DNA of 38,188 nucleotides. Origin: JBNKLG01 sp050292235 (GTDB lineage: Bacteria > Pseudomonadota > Gammaproteobacteria > Chromatiales > Chromatiaceae). Shown here in pieces: positions 7,603 to 17,221 of the stretch. The DNA lies in the NCBI GenBank assembly GCA_050292235.1, contig JBNKLG010000021.1, positions 1-38,188 of the forward strand, read 5' to 3'. Every line of letters begins with the position of its first letter. Within the stretch, counting starts at the first letter, position 1. The notes under the pieces are model-generated. The model was given only the letters and a program-made list of their open reading frames with translations. It made no database searches and was not told the origin of the DNA. The position numbers and the translations under genes are program-made.

Positions 7603-7998
7603 ATGGAACAGGAAATCTATCGGGATCAGGAAGTGTTCGTCGTCGTGCATGACAGCCCCCTGCCCTGGCTCAAGGTGTTCACGAATCACCCCTATCGCGA
7701 GCTGTCTCAAACCCCGCCCGGACTCCGCGCGAAACTGTTTCAGGCGTTGGATCTGATCGAGCGGGAGATGCTGGCGGTTTTTTTTCCGACCAAGATCAAT
7801 ATCGCCAGCTTCGGCAATGTGCTGCCCCATCTGCATTTCCACATCACCGCCCGCTTTGCCGAGGACAGCCACTTTCCCGAGCCTCTCTGGGGTCAGCAGC
7901 AGCGCGATTTTGGGTATGCACCGGAAGCAGCGGTGCTGACGGGCTTTTATCGGGATATGGGGGAACGGTTGGCGGAGATGTTAGCCGAAGGTTCCTGA
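7603..7998 (+). CDS. HIT-domain protein (Ap4A hydrolase-like)
   Basis: Histidine-triad nucleotide hydrolase or transferase family protein of 131 residues. The triad is PHLHFHIT with His76, His78 and His80, preceded by KINIASFGN, which matches the bacterial COG0537 branch. Many close relatives start with a short Cys-bearing segment before the HIT core; it is missing here, and the protein starts directly at the first strand (EIYRDQEVFVVV). It is 8 nt after folM and its last 18 nt overlap the 3' end of the convergent folK. The physiological substrate is not known. Confidence 0.88.
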   Translation: MEQEIYRDQEVFVVVHDSPLPWLKVFTNHPYRELSQTPPGLRAKLFQALDLIEREMLAVFFPTKINIASFGNVLPHLHFHITARFAEDSHFPEPLWGQQQRDFGYAPEAAVLTGFYRDMGERLAEMLAEGS

Positions 7999-8481
7999 AA
8001 GATTCAGGTTTGCCGGGGCCAGGTCGTGATCGTTACCAAATCCCTGCCAAAGTTCGGCATAGCTCGTTCCCAGTTGCGGATGGCATTGCTCAGGTACCAG
8101 ATCCGCCACGGGTTTGAGTACGAAGGCGTACTCCAACAGATCCTCCCGGGGCAGTCTGAGTCCCCCCTTTTCCAGGCAAAGATCGCCAAAGGTCAACAAA
8201 TCGATGTCGATCACTCGCGGCGCGAATTTGTCGGCCTGCCGTACCCGACCCAGTTTGCTCTCCAATTGACGCAGGCGGTCGCAGGTGGTCTGAAGATTGA
8301 AAGGGCTGTTGCAGGTCGCTGCCAGGTTGAGAAAGGGTGGGCCGCTGTGACCCACAGCGGCACAGCGGTAGATCGGGGAGAAGCGGCAATCAGAAAAAGT
8401 GCTGCTCAAGGCCTTAATGGCACGGGGAATGTGGGTCTCCGGGGCCAGATTGCTGCCGATGCCAAGGAGGACCTGGGTCAT
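7981..8481 (-). CDS. folK: FolK, hydroxymethyldihydropterin pyrophosphokinase
   Basis: Transfers pyrophosphate from ATP to 6-hydroxymethyl-7,8-dihydropterin, the step before dihydropteroate synthase. At 166 residues it has the usual size. Family motifs visible are GIGSN near the N-terminus, the pterin-binding PFLNLAA and the metal/ATP motif PRVIDIDLL with its two aspartates. The N-terminal part LAPETHIPRAIKAL also fits. It lies 6 nt downstream of folB in the same direction, so folB-folK form an operon catalysing consecutive steps. Confidence 0.93.
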   Translation of the reverse strand: MTQVLLGIGSNLAPETHIPRAIKALSSTFSDCRFSPIYRCAAVGHSGPPFLNLAATCNSPFNLQTTCDRLRQLESKLGRVRQADKFAPRVIDIDLLTFGDLCLEKGGLRLPREDLLEYAFVLKPVADLVPEQCHPQLGTSYAELWQGFGNDHDLAPANLNLSGTFG

Positions 8482-8487
8482 GGGGAG

Positions 8488-8844
8488 CTAACTGCGCTCG
8501 CCGCGCTCGATAATCACACCTACATCCTCGGCGATGCTGACAGCCCCCTTTTTGTTGATCGAGAGGCGGAGCCAGGGGATTTGATACTTGCTCATCAACA
8601 ACTCGGCGCAGCGTTCTGCCAGGGTTTCCACCAGATGGAACTGACTTTCACCCACATAATCGGCCAGATGTTTTGAGATGGCCTTATAGTCGAGGGTGTC
8701 TTCGATGGCATCGGTGGCTGCTGCATGGTGGTTGTCCGTGCCCATCTCAAGGTCGAAGACCAGGGTCTGGCGGATGGTCCGCTCCCAGTCGTAAATGCCG
8801 ATGACGGTGTCGATCTTGAGACCGCGGATGAATACGATATCCAT
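8488..8844 (-). CDS. folB: FolB, dihydroneopterin aldolase
   Basis: Cleaves dihydroneopterin to hydroxymethyldihydropterin and glycolaldehyde, feeding FolK. A 118-residue T-fold protein with the N-terminal IRGLKIDTVIGIYDWER, the substrate-anchoring Glu in HLVETLAERC, and the catalytic Lys region INKKGAV. GAGG lies 5 nt upstream of the ATG. It is divergent from plsY across 118 bp; the folB/plsY pairing close to tsaD-rpsU is also found in E. coli. Confidence 0.94.
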   Translation of the reverse strand: MDIVFIRGLKIDTVIGIYDWERTIRQTLVFDLEMGTDNHHAAATDAIEDTLDYKAISKHLADYVGESQFHLVETLAERCAELLMSKYQIPWLRLSINKKGAVSIAEDVGVIIERGERS

Positions 8845-8903
8845 GGTGCCTCAGTGAGCAAAAATGATTCCTCACTCTACCCCATTTGCGGCTCTTTGGC
8901 ACC

Positions 8904-8932
8904 TTGACCCTCAGGGATTCGGGGCTGAGAAT
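8904..8932 (+). promoter_or_regulatory. Candidate sigma-70 promoter for plsY
   Basis: TTGACC (8904-8909, 5/6 to the -35 consensus) and GAGAAT (8927-8932, 4/6 to -10) are separated by exactly 17 bp and lie about 30 bp before the plsY ATG, in the folB/plsY divergent gap. Confidence 0.5.
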
Positions 8933-8962
8933 GCATCCAGATTTCCTGTCGAGTGATGCGGT

Positions 8963-9571
8963 ATGACCGATCTGCTGTTGATTCTGTTTTCCTATCTGCT
9001 GGGCTCTGTTTCCAGTGCCATCATCGTTTGCCGGTTGATGGGGCTGCCCGATCCCCGTTCTCAGGGTTCCAATAACCCAGGGGCGACCAATGTGCTGCGC
9101 ATCGGCGGAAAAAAGGCTGCTGCCATTACCCTGGCGGGCGATTCCATGAAGGGATTACTGCCCGTACTGCTGGCTCGGTGGCTGAATGCCTCGCCCGACC
9201 TGCTGGCTCTGGTTGCATTGGCAGCCTTTCTGGGGCATCTCTATCCGATTTTCTTTCAGTTTCGTGGTGGCAAGGGCGTGGCCACGGCCCTGGGGGTGCA
9301 GTTCGGCATCTATTGGCTGTTCGGCCTGGTTGTGGCAGGCATCTGGCTGTTTATGGCCAAGGTGGTGCGCATCTCTTCGCTGTCTGCCCTGGTCTCCATG
9401 GCGCTGGCACCCTTCATTCTCTGGTTGCTCTGGCCCGAGCCGGCTTTGGTGTTGATGCAGTCTATTTTGAGTGCGCTGCTGTTCTGGCGTCATCGCAGCA
9501 ACATTCGGCAGTTGATGGCGGGAACCGAGGACAGGCTGGTAAAAGAGGAGGATAACGAGCGTCAGGTCTGA
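8963..9571 (+). CDS. plsY: PlsY, acyl-phosphate:glycerol-3-phosphate acyltransferase
   Basis: Inner-membrane enzyme that makes lysophosphatidic acid from acyl-phosphate and glycerol-3-phosphate, the first step of phospholipid synthesis. The 202-residue protein has about five membrane helices and the family motifs GSVSSAIIVCR, GSNNPGATNVLR (substrate loop), GHLYPIFFQFRGGKGVAT and the terminal HRSNIRQLMAGTE. The usual LLDxxKG segment reads LAGDSMKG here, keeping the Asp shifted by one position. The next gene starts 9 nt downstream. Confidence 0.95.
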   Translation: MTDLLLILFSYLLGSVSSAIIVCRLMGLPDPRSQGSNNPGATNVLRIGGKKAAAITLAGDSMKGLLPVLLARWLNASPDLLALVALAAFLGHLYPIFFQFRGGKGVATALGVQFGIYWLFGLVVAGIWLFMAKVVRISSLSALVSMALAPFILWLLWPEPALVLMQSILSALLFWRHRSNIRQLMAGTEDRLVKEEDNERQV

Positions 9572-9580
9572 GGTTTTCTG

Positions 9581-10282
9581 GTGTCGAACCGGATCATTCT
9601 TGTTCTGTTGCCGGGTCTGGATGGCACGGCTCGGTTGTTTCGGGATTTCGCTGCAGCTTTTGGTGATGAGGTTGAGCTGATGCCACTTTCCTATCCCACT
9701 GACCGGCCACTGGGATATGCGGATCTGGAGGCTATTGTCCGCCCATTGCTGCCCCAGGATCGACCCTATTTCCTGTTGGCGGAATCCTTCTCTGGGCCGG
9801 TTGGTATCTCTATCGCGGCTTCTTCGCCATCGGGGCTGTTGGGGCTGGTACTCTGCTGTTCCTTTGCGCGTACGCCAGTTTCTATGGCGTTCCTGTTTCG
9901 GGCTTTGGTCAGGCTGGTTCCATTGTCGATGGTGCCGGTTCGGTTGTTGGGTTTCTTTCTGTTGGGCCGATTTGCCTCAAAAGGGCGTTTGGCATCACTG
10001 GCGGAAGCCTTGGCTCTGGTTGCTTCGCCTGTTCTTCGCGCCCGTGCTCTGGCGGTGCTTTCTGTGGATATGTCCGTACAGCTTGCTCAGGTGACGTTGC
10101 CTTTGCTCTATCTTCGGGCTGCCGAGGATAGGCTGGTCTCCTGCAGTTCGTCCGAATGGGTGGCCTCTGTGGCGAAACAGACTCAGGTGCTGGATTTTGA
10201 TGCGCCTCATTTTCTGCTTCAGGTACAGCCAAAGCTGGCGGCGGAGCAGGTCAAGACTTTTATGGCGCGGCAGCTTCGCTAG
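9581..10282 (+). CDS. Alpha/beta-hydrolase family protein
   Basis: A 233-residue alpha/beta hydrolase of unknown substrate. PGLDGTARLF (11-20) gives the oxyanion strand-loop. The nucleophile elbow is atypical, A-E-S-F-S-G, with Ser69 as likely nucleophile flanked by small residues instead of the usual GxSxG. The acid is probably Asp in AAEDRLVS and the base His in DAPHFLLQ. It starts with GTG at 9581, supported by GAGG 7 nt upstream. It follows plsY closely and its last 23 nt overlap the convergent tsaD. A lipid or ester substrate is a guess from the neighbour. Confidence 0.8.
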   Translation: MSNRIILVLLPGLDGTARLFRDFAAAFGDEVELMPLSYPTDRPLGYADLEAIVRPLLPQDRPYFLLAESFSGPVGISIAASSPSGLLGLVLCCSFARTPVSMAFLFRALVRLVPLSMVPVRLLGFFLLGRFASKGRLASLAEALALVASPVLRARALAVLSVDMSVQLAQVTLPLLYLRAAEDRLVSCSSSEWVASVAKQTQVLDFDAPHFLLQVQPKLAAEQVKTFMARQLR

Positions 10283-11303
10283 CCAAAGGCTGCAGCTCCT
10301 CCATCGCCCACCGAGGCCGAACCTCAAAAGCGGTTTTACCTTGTTCGCCAGCGGCCAGTCTCAGGCAGCCCGCGTAGGCGATCATGGCACCGTTGTCGGT
10401 GCAGAATTCGGGGCGGGGATACCAGGCTCTGGCGTCCAGTTTCGCCGTCATTTCCGCTATTTGCTGCCGCAACTGTTGATTGGCACTGACACCGCCAGCT
10501 AATACCAGATGACGATAGCCGGTCTGTTCCAGGGCACGACGACATTTGATCAGCAGGGTCTCCACCACGGCATCCTCGAAAGCGCGGGCGATGTCGGCCT
10601 TGAGTTGATCGCTTTGCTGTTCGGGTGCGAACCCTTTGAGGGTGGTGAGGGCGAAGGTCTTGAGGCCGGAGAAGCTGAAGTCCAGGCCGGGCCGGTCAGT
10701 CATGGGGCGGGGGAAGCGAAACCGTTCGGGGTTACCCTTTTGGGCAAATTGTGCCAGGGCCGGACCGCCGGGATAGGGCAGGCCAAGCAGTTTGGCAGTC
10801 TTGTCGAAGGCCTCACCAGCAGCGTCGTCGAGGGACTCTCCCAGAATCTGGTAATCACCTACCCCGGAGACGGCCATCAGCTGGGTATGGCCACCGGAGA
10901 CCAGCAGGGCAACAAAGGGAAAGGCAGGTGTTTCGATCTCCAGTAAGGCTGCCAGCAGATGGCCCTCCATATGATGAACACCCAAAGCGGGTATGCCCAG
11001 GCTGAAGGCCAAGCTGCGGGCGATGGCAGCGCCGACCATGAGAGCACCGACCAGGCCTGGTCCAGCGGTATAGGCGATGGCATCAATATCATCTTTATCC
11101 AACTGGGCGGCGTTCAGGGTCTCTTGGATCAGGGGCAGGGCCTTGCGTACATGATCGCGCGAGGCCAGTTCCGGTACCACACCGCCGTAGTCCTGATGGG
11201 TGTCGATCTGGCTAAAGATGCGGTGCGCCAGCAAGCCTCTCCGGTTATCGTAGAGGGCAATGCCAGTTTCGTCACAAGAGCTCTCAATGCCTAATACGAT
11301 CAT
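10260..11303 (-). CDS. tsaD: TsaD, tRNA t6A threonylcarbamoyltransferase subunit
   Basis: Catalytic subunit that moves the threonylcarbamoyl group from TC-AMP to A37 of ANN-decoding tRNAs, working with TsaB, TsaC and TsaE. The N-terminus VLGIESSCDETGIALY and the metal-binding HHMEGHLLA are diagnostic, as are SGGHTQL and AGGVSANQQLR. I chose the ATG at 11303 (347 aa) over a GTG three codons earlier because GGAG lies 8 nt before it and the protein then begins as the family does. It is divergent from rpsU, the classical arrangement. TsaD modifies tRNA-Ile species, one of which is encoded in this window. Confidence 0.97.
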   Translation of the reverse strand: MIVLGIESSCDETGIALYDNRRGLLAHRIFSQIDTHQDYGGVVPELASRDHVRKALPLIQETLNAAQLDKDDIDAIAYTAGPGLVGALMVGAAIARSLAFSLGIPALGVHHMEGHLLAALLEIETPAFPFVALLVSGGHTQLMAVSGVGDYQILGESLDDAAGEAFDKTAKLLGLPYPGGPALAQFAQKGNPERFRFPRPMTDRPGLDFSFSGLKTFALTTLKGFAPEQQSDQLKADIARAFEDAVVETLLIKCRRALEQTGYRHLVLAGGVSANQQLRQQIAEMTAKLDARAWYPRPEFCTDNGAMIAYAGCLRLAAGEQGKTAFEVRPRWAMEELQPLASEAAAP

Positions 11304-11321
11304 GGGTTGCACTCCGGGCTT

Positions 11322-11348
11322 TTGTCTTGGCTCATAAGTCTGTACAAT
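11322..11348 (+). promoter_or_regulatory. Candidate promoter of the rpsU-yqeY-dnaG-rpoD operon
   Basis: TACAAT (11343-11348, 5/6 to -10) lies 52 bp before rpsU in the tsaD/rpsU divergent gap. The best -35 is TTGTCT (11322-11327) with a short 15-bp spacer, so the -10 is the stronger part of the call. Confidence 0.45.
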
Positions 11349-11400
11349 ATCGCGCTCTCTAATCGAAATTCCCTATTCTACTATTTTACCGGGGTATGCA

Positions 11401-11616
11401 ATGCCAAGTGTGCGAGTCAAGGAGAACGAGCCATTCGAAGTGGCCATCCGTCGTTTTAAACGTTCTTGTGAGAAGGCCGGCGTGTTGGCCGAAGTGCGTC
11501 GTCGTGAATTTTACGAAAAGCCCACCTGGGAGCGTAAGCGCAAGGCTGCCGCTGCCGTGAAGCGCCATCTGAAGAAGGTTTCCCGCGAAAACCGTCGTTT
11601 CGATCGCAAGTACTGA
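11401..11616 (+). CDS. rpsU: Ribosomal protein S21
   Basis: Small-subunit protein needed for efficient initiation on natural mRNAs. The 71-residue, very basic sequence (PSVRVKENEPFEVAIRRFKRSCEKAG at the start, then Arg/Lys-rich helices) is the full family length. A GGGGT site lies 5 nt before the ATG. It is the first gene of the macromolecular synthesis operon, which couples translation (S21), replication priming (DnaG) and transcription (RpoD). Confidence 0.98.
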   Translation: MPSVRVKENEPFEVAIRRFKRSCEKAGVLAEVRRREFYEKPTWERKRKAAAAVKRHLKKVSRENRRFDRKY

Positions 11617-11626
11617 ATCTATCATC

Positions 11627-12070
11627 ATGCTTAGGGTGCGGGTTCAGGACGAAATCAAGGCTGCCATGAAGGGGGGCGATAAACGCCGCCTGGCGGTGTT
11701 GCGTCTGCTCAGTGCTGCCGCCAAACAGCGCGAGGTGGATGAGCGGATTGAGCTGGATGACAGCCAGATGCTGGCGGTGCTGGAGAAGATGGTGAAACAG
11801 CGTCGCGAGTCGGTTGAGCAGTACACCAAAGGTGGTCGTGCCGATCTGGCGGAGCAGGAAGAGTATGAGATCGGTATCCTGCGGGCGTTCATGCCTGAGC
11901 TTCTCTCTGCCGGGGCGGTGGATGCCATCATTGCTGAGGTGATTGCCGAGTCCGGTGCCGCCTCTATGAAGGATATGGGCAAGATCATGGGGTCGCTGAA
12001 GGCGAAACTTCAGGGGCGAGCCGATATGGCCCAGGTCAGTGCCCAGGTGAAGGCAAAGCTCAGCGGCTGA
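11627..12070 (+). CDS. yqeY: YqeY, GatB/YqeY-domain protein
   Basis: A 147-residue helical protein related to the tRNA-binding tail of GatB, the amidotransferase subunit. The pattern MLRVRVQDEIKAAMKGGDKRRLAVLRLL, a central YTKGGRADLAEQEEYE and the tail MGKIMGSLKAKLQGRADMAQVSAQVKAKL fit the family closely. Its precise role is not established; a tRNA-related function is inferred from the domain. It sits 10 nt after rpsU and before dnaG, an insertion common in gammaproteobacteria other than enterics. Confidence 0.93.
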   Translation: MLRVRVQDEIKAAMKGGDKRRLAVLRLLSAAAKQREVDERIELDDSQMLAVLEKMVKQRRESVEQYTKGGRADLAEQEEYEIGILRAFMPELLSAGAVDAIIAEVIAESGAASMKDMGKIMGSLKAKLQGRADMAQVSAQVKAKLSG

Positions 12071-12104
12071 GTTGTGTCCTCCTTAACCTGTTAGTCTTCA
12101 CTCC

Positions 12105-13859
12105 ATGGCTGGCAGGATTCCCAGAGATTTTATTGATCGTCTGTTGCAGCGCCTCGATATCGTCGAGGTGATCAATGCTCGTGTGCCCCTGAAAAAGGCG
12201 GGCAAGGATTACATGGCCTGCTGCCCCTTCCACCAGGAAAAGTCCCCCTCCTTCAGCGTCAGCCAGGATAAGCAGTTCTACCACTGTTTCGGCTGCGGTG
12301 AGCACGGCTCTGCCATCGGCTTTGTCATGAACTACGAGGGTCTCTCCTTTCCGGAAGCTGTGGAGGAGCTGGCGCGTCAGGCAGGCATGGAGGTGCCGCG
12401 GGAGCTGGATCAGCTTAAGCCGGTGGATGATCTTAAGCCACTGTTTGACCTGATGGCTCGGGCGGCGGATTACTATCGAAATCAGCTAAAAACCGAGGCG
12501 GCCGGGCCGGTGCGGGACTATCTGCGTCAGCGCGGTCTGAATGACCAGATCATTGCCGATTACGGCATCGGCTATGCGCCCGCAGGTTGGGATGCCCTGA
12601 TTGGCGCTGTGCGTCAGCGGGGAATGGATATTGAGCTGCTGATTCAGGCGGGTCTGGCCACGCGCAATGACGCTGGCCGGATTTATGATCGTTTTCGGCA
12701 GCGGGTTATCTTTCCCATTCGCGATCCTCGTGGGCGGGTGATTGCCTTTGGTGGGCGTATCCTGCCCGGCTCTGGTGATGACTCAGCCCCCAAATATCTG
12801 AATTCGCCAGAGACCCCGCTGTTCCACAAGGGCCGGCAGCTCTATGGGCTGTACGAGATGCGCCAGGCGTTGCGTCGCGCCGATCGTTTGCTGGTGGTGG
12901 AGGGCTACATGGATGTGGTGGCCCTGGCCCAGGCCGGTATCCGCTATGGGGTGGCAACCCTGGGCACGGCCACGACCGCTGACCATCTGGAGCTATTGTT
13001 TCGCCAGACCAGCGAGATCGTTTTTTGCTTTGATGGGGATCGTGCCGGTCGGGATGCTGCTTGGAAGGCGCTTAAGGTGTTGCTGCCCCAGTTGAGCGAG
13101 GGGCGGGAGGTCCGTTTTCTCTTCCTGCCCGAGGGTGAAGACCCAGACACCCTGGTACGTCAGGAGGGTTCCGAGACCTTCGAGACCCGGCTGGCGGAAG
13201 CAACGCCGTTGTCCGATTATCTGTTTCAGCAATTGGCGACTTCCCTGGATCTGAGCAGCGATGATGGGCGCGCCCGTTACGGCGAGGCGCTCAAGCCCTA
13301 TATCGAGCAGATTCCCCAAGGGCTGTTTAAACAGATGCTGTGGCAGCGACTGGCTCGTCAGACCGGACTGGATGTGGCGCAGTATGATTCACGGGCTGCA
13401 AGGGGACGACGATCCGTCAAACCACCGCGGGTTGCAGCAAAATCAGAGCGTGTAACCCCGGTGCAAATGGCAGTGGCACTGCTATTGAAACAGCCTGATC
13501 TGGCCCTGGCCCAGAATCTGCCCAGCGGCTGGGGTGGGGTTGAGGTGAAGGGAATCGATTTGTTGCGGGCTCTGTTCGAGGCGGTGCATTATCATCCCGG
13601 CATTGCAGGTGGTCAGCTGCTGGAACAGTGGCGTGAGGATGCCTACTTTCCTTTTCTCAGTAAGCTGATGGCGCGCCGATTGGATATCCCGGAAGAGGGC
13701 TATGCGGCAGAGTTTCTGGGTTGCTTGCGGCGTTTGGAGCGTGAGGCATGGCAGCAGGAGTTTACCCGCCTCAGTCAGACACTGGAGCAGTGCGCACTTA
13801 CCGATGCCCAATATGCGCGTCTGAAATGGCTGAACCAACACTTGGCGAAAGCGGTCTAA
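12105..13859 (+). CDS. dnaG: DnaG, DNA primase
   Basis: Synthesises RNA primers at the replication fork. At 584 residues it is the normal length. The N-terminal zinc-binding domain has Cys40, His43, Cys61 and Cys64, the same positions as in E. coli. The catalytic core includes the TOPRIM motifs VVEGYMDVVAL and FDGDRAGRDAA and the RNAP-basic region IGYAPAGWDAL. The C-terminal roughly 150 residues are the DnaB-binding domain and are less conserved. No clear ribosome site precedes the ATG, consistent with the low expression usual for primase, which in E. coli depends on operon context. Confidence 0.97.
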   Translation: MAGRIPRDFIDRLLQRLDIVEVINARVPLKKAGKDYMACCPFHQEKSPSFSVSQDKQFYHCFGCGEHGSAIGFVMNYEGLSFPEAVEELARQAGMEVPRELDQLKPVDDLKPLFDLMARAADYYRNQLKTEAAGPVRDYLRQRGLNDQIIADYGIGYAPAGWDALIGAVRQRGMDIELLIQAGLATRNDAGRIYDRFRQRVIFPIRDPRGRVIAFGGRILPGSGDDSAPKYLNSPETPLFHKGRQLYGLYEMRQALRRADRLLVVEGYMDVVALAQAGIRYGVATLGTATTADHLELLFRQTSEIVFCFDGDRAGRDAAWKALKVLLPQLSEGREVRFLFLPEGEDPDTLVRQEGSETFETRLAEATPLSDYLFQQLATSLDLSSDDGRARYGEALKPYIEQIPQGLFKQMLWQRLARQTGLDVAQYDSRAARGRRSVKPPRVAAKSERVTPVQMAVALLLKQPDLALAQNLPSGWGGVEVKGIDLLRALFEAVHYHPGIAGGQLLEQWREDAYFPFLSKLMARRLDIPEEGYAAEFLGCLRRLEREAWQQEFTRLSQTLEQCALTDAQYARLKWLNQHLAKAV

Positions 13860-13948
13860 CTCGCGTTTATCGGGTTTGTATGGCTTGGCGGCTGGTGGGA
13901 ATGTGGATTAGGCAAATTTGCATTGCACTGGCTGGTTTTGCAATCTCG

Positions 13949-13957
13949 TGCTAGTAT
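13949..13957 (+). promoter_or_regulatory. Candidate extended -10 promoter for rpoD
   Basis: TGCTAGTAT carries the TG extension one base before a TAGTAT hexamer (4-5/6 to consensus). The -35 at 17 bp (TGGCTG) is poor, as allowed for extended -10 promoters. It lies in the 134-bp dnaG-rpoD gap, 37 bp before the start, and would let rpoD be expressed apart from dnaG. Confidence 0.42.
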
Positions 13958-13993
13958 TTCCAGTTCTCTTTTCGCAATTTTTTGCAGTGACTT

Positions 13994-15826
<1,833 letters not shown>

Positions 15827-15841
15827 CGTCCGGACCCTTTT

Positions 15842-15918
15842 GGGCCCTTAGCTCAGTTGGTTAGAGCAGGCGACTCATAATCGCTTGGTCGTAGGTTCAA
15901 GTCCTACAGGGCCCACCA
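15842..15918 (+). tRNA. ileX: tRNA-Ile2, anticodon CAU (lysidine type)
   Basis: A 77-nt cloverleaf with encoded CCA: acceptor GGGCCCT/AGGGCCC, D-arm GCTC/GAGC, anticodon stem GGCGA/TCGCT around CTCATAA, T-arm GTAGG/CCTAC. The anticodon is CAU, but the body matches E. coli ileX closely rather than a Met tRNA, so C34 is expected to be changed to lysidine by TilS to read AUA. It starts 15 nt after the rpoD stop with no terminator between, so it may be processed from the rpoD transcript. Confidence 0.93.
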
Positions 15919-15926
15919 TAGTAAAG

Positions 15927-15958
15927 AAGGCTTACAGTAAATGCTGTAGGCCTTTTTT
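15927..15958 (+). terminator. Rho-independent terminator after tRNA-Ile2
   Basis: An 11-bp stem (AAGGCTTACAG with CTGTAGGCCTT, one G-U pair), a 6-nt loop and a run of six T. It closes the rpsU-yqeY-dnaG-rpoD-tRNA unit. Read on the minus strand the same stem could also end transcripts from tRNA-Pro, though with a poorer T-tract. Confidence 0.9.
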
Positions 15959-16008
15959 ATGTTTGGCTGGTCGTGTTTTTGTGGGAGTAGGTGCTGAAAG
16001 AGCAGAAA

Positions 16009-16085
16009 TGGTCGGAGTGAGAGGATTCGAACCTCCGACCCCCACGTCCCGAACGTGGTGCTCTACCAAGCTGAGCTACACTCCG
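16009..16085 (-). tRNA. proK: tRNA-Pro, anticodon CGG
   Basis: A 77-nt cloverleaf on the minus strand with encoded CCA: acceptor CGGAGTG/CACTCCG, D-arm GCTC/GAGC, anticodon stem CCACG/CGTGG around TTCGGGA (anticodon CGG), T-arm GGAGG/CCTCT with one G-U pair. It reads CCG codons. It faces tRNA-Ile2 across the terminator and lies downstream of ispB in the same direction. Confidence 0.93.
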
Positions 16086-16091
16086 AATTGA

Positions 16092-16115
16092 GATCAGACT
16101 GCCGGGCAGTTGATC
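16092..16115 (-). other. Stem-loop between ispB and tRNA-Pro
   Basis: GATCA-ACTGC around a CCG loop pairs with GCAGT-C-TGATC (two perfect 5-bp segments, one bulged base). It overlaps the ispB stop codon and has no T-tract, so it is more likely an mRNA 3'-end or processing structure than an intrinsic terminator. Confidence 0.4.
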
Positions 16116-17082
16116 AGAAGGTGCGACTGACGGCAAAGTCCGCCAGGTCGGCGAGGGCGGTACGATAGGCCGATTCGGGAAGGGTCAGCAGGGCTGACTT
16201 GGCAGTTTCGGCCTCTTCCCTCGCAAGCCGGGCAGTGTACGCGATTGCGCCGGTGGATTCAATGACTTGCAGAATCTGCTGCAGATTGTTGCGGTCGCCT
16301 TCTTCGATGGCCTGGCGAATGAGGGCAGCCTCCTCTTCGTTGCCCTGTTGCATGGCGTAGATGAGGGGCAGGGTGGGCTTGCCCTCGGCCAGGTCATCCC
16401 CAAGGTTTTTGCCCAAGGCATCGGCATCGGCACTGTAATCCAGGGCATCATCCACCAGCTGGAAGGCGATGCCCAGGTGTAGGCCATAGTCTGCTAAGGC
16501 CTCTTCTTGTGCTTCAGGTGCCTGGGCGATGACTCCTCCCAAGCGGCAACCGGCTTCGAACAAGACAGCGGTCTTGCGCAGGATGACCTCACGATATTGG
16601 GCCTCGGTGGTCTCCGGGTCGTTGCAGTTGAGCAGCTGCAACACCTCGCCTTCAGCGATACGATTGGTGGCACTGGCCAGGATCTGCATGATGCGCATCT
16701 GGCCCAGCTCGACCATCATTTCGAAGGAGCGGGAGTAGAGAAAGTCACCGGTCAGCACGCTGGCGGCATTGCCCCAAAGGGCGTTGGCAGTGTCTTGGTC
16801 CCGGCGTTTGTCCGAGGCATCGACAACATCGTCGTGCAGCAGGGTAGCGGTGTGGATGAATTCGATGATGGCTGCCAGTTGGGCATGTCGATCGCCGCTG
16901 TAATTCAGGGCTCGGGCGGCTAGAACCACCAGCAAAGGCCGCAGACGTTTGCCACCACCATTGACAATATGGCCACCAATCTGATTGATCAGAACAACAT
17001 CGGAGCTGAGACGCTTCAGGATGAGTGTGTTGACGGCCGCCATATCGGCCGCACTGAGATCGCGAATCTGGTCAAAGTTCAT
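16114..17082 (-). CDS. ispB: IspB, octaprenyl diphosphate synthase
   Basis: Trans-prenyltransferase that makes the long isoprenoid chain for ubiquinone or menaquinone. The 322-residue protein shows both aspartate-rich motifs, LLHDDVVDASD and FQLVDDALDY, plus GGGKRLRPLLVVLAARA and the NAASVLTGDFLYSRSF region typical of octaprenyl-type enzymes. The start at 17082 (MNFDQIRDLSAADM) aligns with E. coli IspB; an upstream ATG at 17139 would add 19 residues absent from that homologue. The chain length is inferred from similarity. It lacks the rplU-rpmA-obg neighbours seen beside ispB in many gammaproteobacteria. Confidence 0.93.
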   Translation of the reverse strand: MNFDQIRDLSAADMAAVNTLILKRLSSDVVLINQIGGHIVNGGGKRLRPLLVVLAARALNYSGDRHAQLAAIIEFIHTATLLHDDVVDASDKRRDQDTANALWGNAASVLTGDFLYSRSFEMMVELGQMRIMQILASATNRIAEGEVLQLLNCNDPETTEAQYREVILRKTAVLFEAGCRLGGVIAQAPEAQEEALADYGLHLGIAFQLVDDALDYSADADALGKNLGDDLAEGKPTLPLIYAMQQGNEEEAALIRQAIEEGDRNNLQQILQVIESTGAIAYTARLAREEAETAKSALLTLPESAYRTALADLADFAVSRTF

Positions 17083-17221
17083 GGTGGGCCATGCTAATGC
17101 AGCGGTGCTGGGTTGGCCAGTGGTTTTGTCAAATGCCATGAGGAAAGCGGGTATGCTGTCCTAGAGCAGGGGTAGTTGATTCTGAGATGATGTTTGATGA
17201 TCGTAGCGTGGGGTTACCGTG

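Noticed and set aside
7981..7998. Possible frameshift or truncation at the HIT/folK junction
   Set aside because: Both genes have complete domains; an 18-nt convergent overlap is ordinary.
15842..15918. Calling the CAU tRNA an elongator or initiator tRNA-Met
   Set aside because: The body, acceptor stem and anticodon stem match the lysidine-type tRNA-Ile2, and it lacks the three G-C pairs of the initiator anticodon stem.
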